A stretch of DNA of 48,491 nucleotides from JAFGPJ01 sp964439135 (GTDB lineage Bacteria; Planctomycetota; Phycisphaerae; Sedimentisphaerales; Anaerobacaceae): NCBI GenBank assembly GCA_964439135.1, contig CAYTNN010000003.1, positions 1-48,491 of the forward strand. The letters are read 5' to 3'. Position 1 is the first letter of the stretch; each line of letters opens with the position of its first letter. The notes under the pieces are model-generated. The model made no database searches, had not been told where the DNA came from, and saw only the letters and a list, made by a program, of their open reading frames with translations. Shown here piece after piece: positions 1 through 7,578 of this stretch. The translations under genes were made by a program, and so were the position numbers.

Positions 1-30
1 CAGAAGACATTTTCACCTCTCTTTTCTGGA

Positions 31-56
31 TTCCTGCTTTCGCAGGAATGACAGTG
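31..56. repeat. short dispersed hairpin repeat (CCTGCTTTCGCAGG type)
   Basis: The stem CCTGC/GCAGG around TTTC is followed by AATGACAG. A diverged relative lies at about 1600-1625 (CCCGGCTTTCGCGAGGATGACA), and a third fragment near 3180-3197 reads CCCGCGAAGGCGGG. This is the common type of small intergenic hairpin seen in many environmental genomes. No coding role is visible. Confidence 0.5.
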
Positions 57-137
57 TTTTAATAGATTTCTCCACTTCGTGATACTGCGCATCACTCCGG
101 TCGAAATGACAAATTCGCAATACGCAATCCGCAAGGA

Positions 138-162
138 GCCTGCCCTGAGGAATTCGAAGGGA
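138..162. repeat. dispersed repeat GCCTGCCCTGAG..TCGAAGGG, copy 1
   Basis: GCCTGCCCTGAG, four to six variable bases, then TTCGAAGGGA. Related copies lie at 7442-7469 and 35002-35027, with a reverse-oriented partial version near 34937-34960. Just before it (117-137) is a run of ACGCAAT-like units, as at 42650-42690. Confidence 0.5.
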
Positions 163-163
163 C

Positions 164-373
164 TTAAAAACTCTTGTCCGGCGAGGCCCTTTTTTCTATC
201 AGCATTGCCGAGACGCCGGGGGCGAGGAACAGGGCCATGTCGATATCGGTACCTAAAAACAGGTAAACCTCGTGCTCCGGGTATTCTGCTATCAATTGCT
301 CAAATTCTTCAGAGTTATCGAGGATGATTCCGCTCGCTACCGGACTATTACTGTCTGAAACGTATCCATACAT
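164..373 (-). CDS. small hypothetical protein (69 aa)
   Basis: I do not recognise this protein. The 69 residues are acidic and soluble-looking, with no signal peptide or membrane segment. A GGAG stands about 9 bases before the ATG. The composition (alternating hydrophobic stretches such as EVYLFLGTDIDMALFLAPG) looks like real protein rather than random translation. Its 3' end runs up to a dispersed repeat at 138-162, so the C-terminus may be altered by that repeat. It sits alone between repeat-rich spacers, and a spurious ORF cannot be excluded. Confidence 0.4.
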   Translation of the reverse strand: MYGYVSDSNSPVASGIILDNSEEFEQLIAEYPEHEVYLFLGTDIDMALFLAPGVSAMLIEKRASPDKSF

Positions 374-598
374 ATCTATTTCTCCACAATCACCATTTTC
401 CCTTCATATTACATAGCGTATCTCAGGGGCAAAATGTAGATGACAAAATCAAAAAAAAATAAAAAATTTTCAAAAACCGTGTTTATCCGCGTTAATCAGT
501 GGCTTTTATAATTGATTATTGATTATTTACTATTGATTATTGTTTTTCTCAGTGATCTTCAAGCCTCGTGGTGAATAAAGAATCTGGGAAATCTGTGG
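374..598. other. AT-rich spacer with short repeats
   Basis: No gene seen. It holds a fragment reading TTATCCGCGTTAATCAGTGG (about 482-501), an AT-rich run built from ATTGATTATT-like units (about 509-545) and AATCTGTGGTTA just before the next gene. Similar TTGATTATT/CAATAGTCAATAG runs recur near 1566-1597, 3398-3436 and 3913-3950. Confidence 0.5.
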
Positions 599-1556
599 TT
601 ATGAAATCAACTCTGTAAGCTCATCGCGGTTTTTGTTGAGCCATTCGGCTTTTCTGCGGATCATCAGGAGGAAATCCGTGCCGTGGAGGTGTCCGAAGAA
701 GCCTGTCGCGGCGATCGGCAGTACCGCCTCGGCGATCATCGTTTCGATCATTAAATCGAGCAGGGCCTTGATCTTATATTCATCCAGAAGGCTCGTTTCA
801 TGGCCCGCCTTTTTTTTGTAGCCGGCCAGGAACTGCAGGAATTTATCCTGGTCGAAATAGTCCGGCCAGTCGGCGGGGTTCGGCCTGCCGCCTACTATGG
901 AGAATTGCAGCATGCCGTTGGCAAGATCGACCACGGCCGGGGCGACCCGGATCGAGTCAAAGTCGAGCACGACGGCTACCTTGCGATTGGAAAAGAGCAT
1001 ATTGCCCGGATGCCAGTCGCCGTGGATGACCTGTTGGGGCCAGGAATCGAAGCCCAACTGGTTGNNNNNNNNNNNNNNNNNNNNNNNNNNNNNNNNNNNN
1101 NNNNNNNNNNNNNNNNNNNNNNNNNNNNNNNNNNNNNNNNNNNNNNNNNNNNNNNNNNNNNNNNAAGTTGGCCAATTGCCGGCCGGCGTCGATTGTCGCA
1201 GCGGGCGAGCCGTCGTAACGGGAGCCGGAGACGAATTTGAAGAACTCGTAGATGTGGCTGTTAAGCTGCAGGATTGTGCTGCCGTCGCTGCGCGTGGCGA
1301 GCAAAGTCGTGACGGGGAAGGCGCGAGCGGCCAGGTGGGACTGGACGGCGTGGGCGAAGGCGACGCGGTAGAGGTCGTCCTTGCCGCGGGGGCGGCGCTT
1401 CAGGAGGAACTTGCCCTGCTCGGAGACGACTACCATTTTGGGCGCGCGGCGGTTACCGCCGGACAGGGGCTTGATCTGATGAACGACGCCGACGTCGTAA
1501 TGGCTGAGGACGCGAACCAACTCCTCGGAAGAAAAATTTGCGCCGCCTCGGGGCAT
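599..1556 (-). CDS. aminoglycoside/homoserine-kinase-type (APH-fold) phosphotransferase, interrupted by assembly gap
   Basis: Two pieces of one kinase are read on the minus strand either side of the 100-N gap at 1065-1164. The N-terminal piece (1165-1556) has the small-lobe pattern LSGGNRRAPKMVVV..KFLLKRRPRG, with the ATP-binding lysine in FLLKR. The C-terminal piece (599-1064) has the Brenner catalytic motif VIHGDWHPGNMLF and the metal-binding LDFDSIR. These are the hallmarks of the APH/choline kinase/ThrB2 superfamily, which moves a phosphate from ATP to a small-molecule hydroxyl. The substrate cannot be read from the sequence. The two halves are in different frames only because the gap length is arbitrary, so I do not call a frameshift. 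The start codon near 1556 is a guess. Confidence 0.75.
1065..1164. other. assembly gap (100 N)
   Basis: Exactly 100 undetermined bases, the convention for a scaffold gap of unknown size. It splits the APH-fold kinase. Confidence 0.95.
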
Positions 1557-1633
1557 AAGCTAATGAGCAATGATTTTGGATTAACGATTATTGATTAGGG
1601 TCCCGGCTTTCGCGAGGATGACAATTTTATGGA

Positions 1634-2860
1634 TTATCTGAGCAAGAGAAGTAGAAGAATGACCAGGAAAAACGCCGAAGCGACGGCACTTAAAACCAAT
1701 ACCGCCATTCGATAATTGGCTATCGTATCTTCCTGATAAACCTTTTCCTTGACTTCGACGACTTCTCCCTTTTCCAACTGCTCAAACATCGAGACATCGA
1801 ATCTTTTGTGGGCCTGAAGCGGAGGCTTGCCGTTGCGCAGGGCCTCTAAATCCATCAGGAGCTCCTCGATGTTTTTGTAGCGGTTCTCTCGACGCTTCGC
1901 CATCATAATCTCAACAACTTCAGAGACACCTGCCGAAAGCGAAGTATTTATGTGGTCCGGCGGAACCAGCTTTTCACGCAAATGCTTCCGCATAACATCA
2001 GCCGAATCCTCCGCCATAAACGGCACCCGGCCGGTCAGCATGTGATATAATGTTGCCCCGAGGCCGTAGATGTCGGCTCTGCCGTCGATGTCGATTTTGC
2101 CTCGAATCTGCTCCGGTGCGATGTAGTACGGCGTACCGTAGGCCTTGCCGGCCTCGCTTTGTGCCGCCTCGATATCCGTCGTCTCTCGCGCCAGACCCAT
2201 ATCAGCAAGTTTCACCGTCCCATTCGTGCTGATCATGATATTCTTCGGCTTAACATCGCGGTGAATCAGGCTGCACGCATGGGCGTGGGCGAGCGCATGA
2301 GCGACCTGAATAATGATATCAAGCGCCTCAGCCTCGTCAAAGACTTTCCCCGCCGACAAATCATCCGCAATCGTCTTACCCTCGACGTACTCCATCACAA
2401 AATAATGATACCCCCCCGCCTCGCCGACGTCGAACGCCTGCACGATATTCGGATGGTTCAGCTTACCCGCCGCCTGCCCTTCCTTATAAAACCGCTCGAC
2501 GTATTCCGGATTCTCGCTGAACCGCTTCGGCAGCACCTTAATCGCCACCATCCGGTTAAGGCTCAACTGCTTGCCCTTATAAACGATCGCCATCGCCCCG
2601 GCCCCGAGCTTGCCGATAATTTTATAGCCGGGAATCTGCTTGACAGCAACCTTGCTCTCCTTGATGCTCGTCTTGAGCCGCTCGGCCTGGGGCGCCGTCA
2701 CAAATCCAAGCTCGATCATCAGGTCTTTCAGGATCACCGGATTGATCTTACTGCGGGCCTTCATCTCCTCAAGCGAGCCGCGAAGCTCGTCGTCCGTGCA
2801 CAGGCCGTGCTCCACCGCCATTTTACCAAACACCGTATCGTAATTTGTCTCGTTCGTCAT
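1634..2860 (-). CDS. eukaryotic-type Ser/Thr protein kinase with C-terminal membrane anchor
   Basis: About 408 residues from the ATG at 2860. A TTG 45 bases upstream keeps the frame open but is less likely. Residues 1-75 form a helical N-terminal domain (VFGKMAVEHGLCTDDEL..), followed by a complete Hanks-type kinase domain: glycine loop GKLGAGAMAIVYKG (83-96), lysine in VAIKVL (K108), catalytic HRDVKPKN (H200, R201, D202), metal site DMG in place of DFG (D220), and GTPYYIAPEQ in the activation segment. A charged linker follows, then one membrane span at about 385-408, so the kinase faces the cytoplasm and is held at the membrane by its C-terminus. No PASTA or other extracellular sensor follows the span, which is unlike PknB of Gram-positives. 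No partner phosphatase is seen nearby, and the targets are unknown. Confidence 0.92.
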   Translation of the reverse strand: MTNETNYDTVFGKMAVEHGLCTDDELRGSLEEMKARSKINPVILKDLMIELGFVTAPQAERLKTSIKESKVAVKQIPGYKIIGKLGAGAMAIVYKGKQLSLNRMVAIKVLPKRFSENPEYVERFYKEGQAAGKLNHPNIVQAFDVGEAGGYHYFVMEYVEGKTIADDLSAGKVFDEAEALDIIIQVAHALAHAHACSLIHRDVKPKNIMISTNGTVKLADMGLARETTDIEAAQSEAGKAYGTPYYIAPEQIRGKIDIDGRADIYGLGATLYHMLTGRVPFMAEDSADVMRKHLREKLVPPDHINTSLSAGVSEVVEIMMAKRRENRYKNIEELLMDLEALRNGKPPLQAHKRFDVSMFEQLEKGEVVEVKEKVYQEDTIANYRMAVLVLSAVASAFFLVILLLLLLR

Positions 2861-3071
2861 TAAATACCACTCTGGCAGACCGAGATGCGCTCGCTGTGGA
2901 GCCAATCCTTTGGCTGTCGTTTACTACACCCGATAACAAATCCTTCGGCGACAATTATCGGTCTACAATATCTATTGTCAAAGAAAATTTCCTAAATCTT
3001 TTAGAAAGATACCACAAGCAACAGAATCGGCCGTTTTAACCCAACGGTTTAGCACTTTTTAAGCTGAAATG

Positions 3072-3171
3072 NNNNNNNNNNNNNNNNNNNNNNNNNNNNN
3101 NNNNNNNNNNNNNNNNNNNNNNNNNNNNNNNNNNNNNNNNNNNNNNNNNNNNNNNNNNNNNNNNNNNNNNN
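3072..3171. other. assembly gap (100 N)
   Basis: Exactly 100 undetermined bases in an intergenic, repeat-rich stretch. It probably marks a repeat that broke the assembly. Confidence 0.95.
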
Positions 3172-3222
3172 GTAAGCTTGTGCCCGCGAAGGCGGGTATA
3201 GTAAATACCAAGGACCGCAGAT

Positions 3223-3263
3223 TAACCCTATGAGATAATGGCTTTGCCTATCTCACGGGATGA
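3223..3263. repeat. TGAGATA/TATCTCA hairpin repeat, copy 1
   Basis: AACCCTATGAGATA and TATCTCACGGGAT form an imperfect inverted repeat around ATGGCTTTGCC. The copy at 40320-40358, read on the other strand, is almost the same sequence, including the loop. Confidence 0.65.
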
Positions 3264-3304
3264 ACGCTGATATACGCGGATATATAGACAATCATCAATA
3301 GTTC

Positions 3305-3357
3305 ACCCCATGAGATAGCTTGTCCCTTAGGGGGCAGAAGCCGCCATCTCACGGGGT
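3305..3357. repeat. TGAGATA/TATCTCA hairpin repeat, copy 2 (longer loop)
   Basis: ACCCCATGAGATAG pairs with CATCTCACGGGGT. The loop is longer than in copy 1 and carries its own inner stem (GTCCCTTAGGGGGC). It lies 42 bases after copy 1 in the same orientation. Confidence 0.65.
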
Positions 3358-3430
3358 AAATAGTAAATCAAAAGGGCCACGAAGATAATTCAGAGGCAAT
3401 AGACAATAGTCAATAGTCATTAGAAAATAG

Positions 3431-3838
3431 TCAATGACGAAGCTTTTTTTTACGAGACTTTTTGCCTGGTTTGTATAAACATTCCTTGCATCGGCTCATC
3501 AAGCCGTCTCTCTCAGCACAGCTTTTATAATACTCGATTTCCCTTTTCCACTTTCCGCACTTGGTGCACAGTTTCTGCTTAACTCTATTGACGATCCGAT
3601 GACGGTCCCTAAATCTTAGATAGACTATTACCTTCTTTTTCTTTGTGGATTTCCTGTAGCGTGCTTGTGCATATACCCTGGCGCAGTCTCTGCACCGAAT
3701 ATCCAATCCGTCCCTATTGGACCGATCTTTGCTGAATTCACGCTCAACTTTCCACTCGTTGCATTTAGTGCAGTATTTCTGCTTCCGGCCGTTAACCTTG
3801 CGATGCGTTTCTTCATACTTGTAATATTTCTTTGTCAT
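3431..3838 (-). CDS. basic protein with two tandem CxxC..CxxC zinc-finger modules
   Basis: The 135 residues are strongly basic and built from two copies of one module (about residues 12-60 and 84-130). The shared pattern is HR-VN-KQK-CTKC-WK-E-K-RDGL-RC-C, with two CxxC knuckles per module, so two zinc ions are likely. Single modules of this kind occur in phage and accessory-region proteins, sometimes beside HNH nucleases, and are thought to bind nucleic acid. That is family knowledge, and no catalytic residue is visible here. The gene has AGAGAAA directly before the ATG. It opens an accessory island (3.4-7.0 kb) that also holds a vsr remnant and an HNH nuclease. The function is unknown. Confidence 0.7.
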   Translation of the reverse strand: MTKKYYKYEETHRKVNGRKQKYCTKCNEWKVEREFSKDRSNRDGLDIRCRDCARVYAQARYRKSTKKKKVIVYLRFRDRHRIVNRVKQKLCTKCGKWKREIEYYKSCAERDGLMSRCKECLYKPGKKSRKKKLRH

Positions 3839-4053
3839 TTTCTCTAAATTCTCCGTAATGAGTCCAAAAACTTTTTAATCGCAGATTTTAGGTACAGAGT
3901 ACAACTAACTCAGAGACAATAGCCAATCGTCAATAGTAAATAATCAATAAAAAAAGTATTCTTTATTTAAGTAATTGGCCAGCCGCTGCGGGGGTAGTAA
4001 CATTATATCTTCATTTTCTTTATAAACAGTTCGAGTGCTTTTTCCAGTCTTTC

Positions 4054-4746
4054 TTACAATACTACTTTTCGCTCTACAGAGTCAATTTTTGTCTGCACAA
4101 GCTGGGCTTTACTGAAGTCCATCGTTACTCCTTCGGCACCAAAAGCCTTTCCTATAGCCTCCAATGTCTGTGTTGCCGATTTTTGTACTTCAGACAGCAT
4201 CTTTTCGGAAAATTCTTTCGCCATTTGAACTGCCTGTTGTTTGGCTTCTTCCATAAGACGGTTCTTATCCGTTTCGTCAAAGCCCGGACCAAAAACTCTA
4301 TTAACCAAATCGGGTAGTAACCAGGGCAAAAATCTCGCGTTTTGCTCATCATAAAAACTGATGTCCCTTATACTGGTTTCGTATAAGCACTTTGGCATTA
4401 TTAAGCGATAATGGCCTTCGTCCACGGATTCGATGACGAACTCTGAACTGCGTAAGTTGTACCGGAAGCTGATCTCAAACTCGAATATCATGGCCATTTT
4501 CTTAGTTGAAGCCAACCACATAAAATATTTTTTGCCAAATTCACCAAACCAGTGTTCTGCAGTAGTGACTATCTCTTTAGTAACAATCTTAAATACCACC
4601 AGTTCGCCAACTGAACGCATGTCTTCAATCGTAGTATATATGCTCGGCTTCGCCGGCATTTTGTGCTTTCTGCGGAACCGAAACACCACAAAAAGTACCA
4701 CAGAACCGACAATGCCTAACATTATGCCAATCACGGTTTCCTGCAT
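4054..4746 (-). CDS. DUF4230 family membrane-anchored protein
   Basis: 230 residues. One N-terminal membrane span (about residues 3-22) is followed by a basic stretch RFRRKHK, so the long C-terminal part would be cytoplasmic by the positive-inside rule. The middle part (SVGELVVFKIVTKEIVTTAEHWFG, then two strands and a helical tail) fits the DUF4230 family, a widespread group of single-span proteins of unknown function. The tail from about 160 is helical and charged (KQQAVQMAKEFSEKMLSEVQKSATQTLEAIGKAFG) and may be amphipathic or coiled-coil. It stands alone on the minus strand between the zinc-finger gene and the vsr remnant. Confidence 0.7.
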   Translation of the reverse strand: MQETVIGIMLGIVGSVVLFVVFRFRRKHKMPAKPSIYTTIEDMRSVGELVVFKIVTKEIVTTAEHWFGEFGKKYFMWLASTKKMAMIFEFEISFRYNLRSSEFVIESVDEGHYRLIMPKCLYETSIRDISFYDEQNARFLPWLLPDLVNRVFGPGFDETDKNRLMEEAKQQAVQMAKEFSEKMLSEVQKSATQTLEAIGKAFGAEGVTMDFSKAQLVQTKIDSVERKVVL

Positions 4747-4863
4747 ATGTTTCTACCTCCAGGCAATCTTAATGATACCAAATTTTATGCAAAATCATTT
4801 ACAGTGCTAATATATTAGGTTCTTTCTATTTTATCGGCAAGCCGCAAGTGCGGCTATTACTGG

Positions 4864-5175
4864 TTATAAATCAAGAAATTTCCTAAGTTTACTTATAAGT
4901 TTTTCTGAATTTCGCGTCTCGCATTCCCAGATTACCAGAACTTTCCATCCTTCTTTTCGCAGTTTGCGCAGATTTCTTTTGTCTCTTATAACATTACCTT
5001 CCCGCTTTGTCTGCCAGAATTTGGTATTTGTTGCCGGAGTAACACTGCCGTAACGACATTTGTGAATATGCCAGAAGCCGCCGTGAACAAATATGATTTT
5101 ACAATGTCTTGTTAGAACCATATCAGGGTAGAATAGAAGATCTTTACAACGAAGGACGTAGTGGTTCCAATGCAG
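4864..5175 (-). pseudogene. vsr: Vsr very-short-patch mismatch endonuclease remnant
   Basis: An 85-residue frame starting at 5121 matches the Vsr core: IIFVHGGFWHIHKC, NTKFWQTKREGNVIRDKRNLRKL and GWKVLVIWECE. The similarity continues upstream of that ATG without a start codon (LHWNHYVLRCKDLLFYPD, to 5175) and includes the position of the catalytic aspartate in the family motif GxPDxV. It then ends at a TAA. The family's N-terminal helix (MSxIRGKxTxPE) is absent. The zinc ligand cysteine normally in VHGCFW is glycine here. Both facts point to a decayed gene. Vsr normally nicks T:G mismatches made by deamination at cytosine-methylated sites, but no cytosine methyltransferase is present in the window. 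An HNH gene lies next to it, divergently. Confidence 0.75.
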
Positions 5176-5286
5176 TTAAGCTCAATGTCGAAAATTAAAA
5201 TATTTCTTGTATGAATAGCGTTAATACCTGACAATTTAGCAAACAAAAGCTTATCTGTATCATTATATATTTGGAGTAGCGAGAGA

Positions 5287-6060
5287 ATGCAAAGTAAAAG
5301 GAAAAACTGGAGTCGTGATGAATTAATAGTAGCTTTTAATTTGTACTGTCGTACCCAATTTGGTCGTATTCATAAGTCAAATCCAGACATAATAGAACTG
5401 GCGAAAAATACAGGGAGAACACCAAGTGCAGTAGCTATGAAAATGGTAAATTATGCCAGCTTAGATCCATTTCATCGGGAACGAAATGTAAAAGGGTTGC
5501 AGCATATTGGCAAACTTGATAAACAAATATGGGAAGAGTTTCATAAGGATTGGGAAAGCCTTGCTTTTGAAAGTCAGCATTCACTAGCAAGATTGAACAG
5601 AAAAACTGATGAAGATTATGCACTCGACGTATTATTCTTGGAACCAGATATACCAACTGAAGTTCGGAAAATAACGCGTGTACGGTTAGTGCAAAGATTC
5701 TTTCGTGACACAGTCTTATCGAGTTACAACTACTCTTGTACGGTATGTAAAATCAATTTATCTAAAATGCTAAATGCAAGTCATATTATTCCATGGTCGA
5801 TTGATAAGAATCGAAGGGCGGATCCAACTAATGGCTTGTCACTTTGTGCATTTCACGACAGAGCCTTTGATAGAGGGCTTATATCAGTCGATGATAACTT
5901 CCGTATCATTTTATCTAGAGAGGTGAAGATTATAGACGCACCTAAGTTGCATAGAGTCGGTTTGCTGGAAATTGAGGGAAGGAAAATTAGGCTTCCTGAT
6001 AAATTCATGCCAGACCAGATAGCTTTTACTTATCATAGAGAAAAAGTTTTTGTGCAGTAA
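5287..6060 (+). CDS. HNH endonuclease (putative restriction type)
   Basis: 257 residues. Residues 8-110 form a helical N-terminal domain (NWSRDELIVAFNLYCRTQFG, then NTGRTPSAVAMKMVNYASLDP) that is common in this group of HNH proteins and probably contacts DNA. The C-terminal HNH fold runs from about 145: CTVC (C151, C154), the catalytic-position histidine in ASHIIPWS (H166), the asparagine in DPTNGLSLC (N182) and CAFHDRAFDRG (C187, H190). This is the HNH_2-type arrangement of putative restriction enzymes. All expected residues are present, so it may be active. The start is supported by GGAG and GAGAG upstream. No methyltransferase is nearby, so it may act alone, or against modified or foreign DNA. 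That is inference. Confidence 0.85.
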   Translation: MQSKRKNWSRDELIVAFNLYCRTQFGRIHKSNPDIIELAKNTGRTPSAVAMKMVNYASLDPFHRERNVKGLQHIGKLDKQIWEEFHKDWESLAFESQHSLARLNRKTDEDYALDVLFLEPDIPTEVRKITRVRLVQRFFRDTVLSSYNYSCTVCKINLSKMLNASHIIPWSIDKNRRADPTNGLSLCAFHDRAFDRGLISVDDNFRIILSREVKIIDAPKLHRVGLLEIEGRKIRLPDKFMPDQIAFTYHREKVFVQ

Positions 6061-6072
6061 CGGAGAAAAGAA

Positions 6073-6309
6073 ATGGAACAGGAAATAAATTTAAAATTGC
6101 CAAGGCTGATGGTTGGTCAGATTTTAGACGGTCTACGAGAAAGGCAAAAAGTTTGGAAATATACCCAAGAATATATAGATACGGGATGTACAGAGGAATT
6201 ATGTATTATTGAAGAATGTTCAAGTGCTGAAGAGGCTCGTAATATCGCCAATGATTACGAAGAAATCATCAGTTCTATTGAAAAACAGACAGATATTTCA
6301 GATGGTTAA
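6073..6309 (+). CDS. small protein, member A of a tandem paralogous pair
   Basis: 78 residues, 12 bases after the HNH gene and with its own GGAGAAAAGAA ribosome site, so probably co-transcribed with it. I do not recognise the family. It shares with the next gene the pattern LxLPxxxVGxILxxL-VWxxTxEYxxxGC-C-ECSSxxxAR-YEExISxIEK, which shows that the two are duplicates. Three cysteines, of which two (GC, EC) are shared, and no membrane segment. The shape (strand, helix, acidic helical tail) could suit an antitoxin-like or adaptor role, but nothing proves this. Confidence 0.65.
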   Translation: MEQEINLKLPRLMVGQILDGLRERQKVWKYTQEYIDTGCTEELCIIEECSSAEEARNIANDYEEIISSIEKQTDISDG

Positions 6310-6425
6310 TCTGTAAATATTAATTCTGAATGATTCGAGTTATACGAAAGTTATGTTAGCATTAAACAAAAGATTAATCGGATTAAAGTCCATCCTATAA
6401 ACTATTAAAAAAGGAATTTTTCAAG

Positions 6426-6656
6426 ATGAGAAAAATGATAACCTTGTCTTTACCGACGGAAGTGGTAGGTGAGATTTTGAATCACTTAGAGGATGGAGTG
6501 GAGGTGTGGAGGAATACAGAAGAATACCTCTCGGGTGGATGTGTCGTGACTCCGTGTTTTGTTGCGGAATGTTCGAGTATAAGGAAAGCGCGCAGGATGA
6601 TGACACTATATGAGGAGACGATTTCTTTAATTGAGAAAACGGTTAAAACAAAGTAA
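6426..6656 (+). CDS. small protein, member B of a tandem paralogous pair
   Basis: 76 residues, 116 bases after member A. It repeats the same framework: ITLSLPTEVVGEILNHL, EVWRNTEEYLSGGC, FVAECSSIRKARR and LYEETISLIEKT. Conserved positions include VW, the EY pair, GC, ECSS, AR, YEE and IEK. Roughly 40 percent of positions agree by eye, so the duplication is old and both copies have been kept, which favours function. AAGGAATTTTTCAAG precedes the ATG. No known domain. Confidence 0.65.
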   Translation: MRKMITLSLPTEVVGEILNHLEDGVEVWRNTEEYLSGGCVVTPCFVAECSSIRKARRMMTLYEETISLIEKTVKTK

Positions 6657-6781
6657 GAAAAAGTTTATAAGAAATATAGATTGTAAATTGTTTAGATAGA
6701 TGTCTCCAATACGCCATGCAATCTGAGCATCGGTATAAACGACATAAGGTTTAGGACATATAACTGAAAAAAGGAAAAGAA

Positions 6782-7003
6782 TTACCTATGGGAAGGGAAG
6801 AAAACAATTCTCATGGTATCTCTATCGATGCCTATGCTCAGTTCTTGATTCGCCAGCATAGGTAAAAATTCGTTTCCTTCTTCGTCGCATGAAAGCCATA
6901 CTTCCGAGTCGTATCCTAATTCTTTCACAAGTTCTGATAGAATACGTCTGAGGTTGCCCAGCTTCATAATGTTAGAGTTAACAGGATTTGGAAGAGTATC
7001 CAT
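6782..7003 (-). CDS. small conserved-type protein (VWLSCDEEGNEF motif)
   Basis: 73 residues with an excellent ribosome site (AGGAGG, 8 bases before the ATG). The core KLGNLRRILSELVKELGYDSEVWLSCDEEGNEFLPM resembles a group of small proteins, common in phage and accessory regions, with the pattern LIxxLxxLxxDxEVxxSxDEEGNxF. No function is known for them. It is convergent with the small paralogue pair and closes the accessory island. Confidence 0.6.
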   Translation of the reverse strand: MDTLPNPVNSNIMKLGNLRRILSELVKELGYDSEVWLSCDEEGNEFLPMLANQELSIGIDRDTMRIVFFPSHR

Positions 7004-7358
7004 GCAAATAACCTCCTAATTTGTTGTTTATATTTGGTATTTATAACCAATTCGTTCACCTACGTCTTGTTGGATATGTGGATATCCTTTTCCCATGTCA
7101 AAACTCCAAACCTTTTGTTTTTGCACAAAGAAAGCAGGATATTGACGATGGGGTCAACGGACTATGAGTCACGTTCGTATTTTGTGTGTAAGGGAATTGT
7201 TTAATTTGGCAAGTAGCTGAATGAAATCGTGGCACTATTGCTTTTATCAGTATACGCAGTGCGATTTATAGGATTGATGTGTCCGTTAAGGCTGTTTTGG
7301 CCCAACTTGAGGTACCATTTTGGCACGTCAAAAAATTATCGCCTGTCTCCATGGCCTT

Positions 7359-7387
7359 TTTTGAGGGCGCAAATTGCGACCTCAAAA
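7359..7387. repeat. 29-bp near-perfect palindrome
   Basis: TTTTGAGGGCGCAA followed by ATTGCGACCTCAAAA. The arms differ at one base. It could form a strong cruciform or hairpin, or be a dimeric binding site. It is not seen elsewhere in the window. Confidence 0.45.
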
Positions 7388-7441
7388 CCTTGGCGGTTGG
7401 AATAAATTGATCGGTGTGGCAATCCTTCGGCTGGGCTCAGA

Positions 7442-7469
7442 GCCTGCCCTGAACAAAGTTGAAGGGACA
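7442..7469. repeat. dispersed repeat GCCTGCCCTGAG..TCGAAGGG, copy 2
   Basis: GCCTGCCCTGAACAAAG then TTGAAGGGACA. Same family as 138-162 and 35002-35027. Confidence 0.5.
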
Positions 7470-7540
7470 GGTCGTCACCCTACGATTTTAATCTCTAATT
7501 CACGAATTCCCCCGATTTTTTTAACCTGCAATAATAAAAG

Positions 7541-7578
7541 GCTCGTAGTCCTTTTGACTAATCAAAAGGACTACGAGC
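7541..7578. repeat. 38-bp perfect palindrome, copy 1 of a three-copy family
   Basis: A 17-base arm GCTCGTAGTCCTTTTGA, the loop CTAA, then the exact complement. The 28-base core recurs at 17844-17871 and 18137-18164 with the same loop. No T-run follows, so it is not a typical intrinsic terminator. Confidence 0.75.

Larger units (their letters stand above)
2861..3430. other. repeat-rich intergenic region with assembly gap
   Basis: No convincing gene. It contains the 100-N gap at 3072-3171, a CCCGCGAAGGCGGG hairpin (about 3182-3195), two copies of the TGAGATA/TATCTCA hairpin repeat (3223-3263 and 3305-3357), an ACGCGGATA fragment and CAATAGTCAATAG-type AT-rich runs leading into the next gene. 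Confidence 0.6.

Noticed and set aside
7541..7578. Intrinsic terminator
   Set aside because: The palindrome is strong but no T-run follows in any of its three copies.
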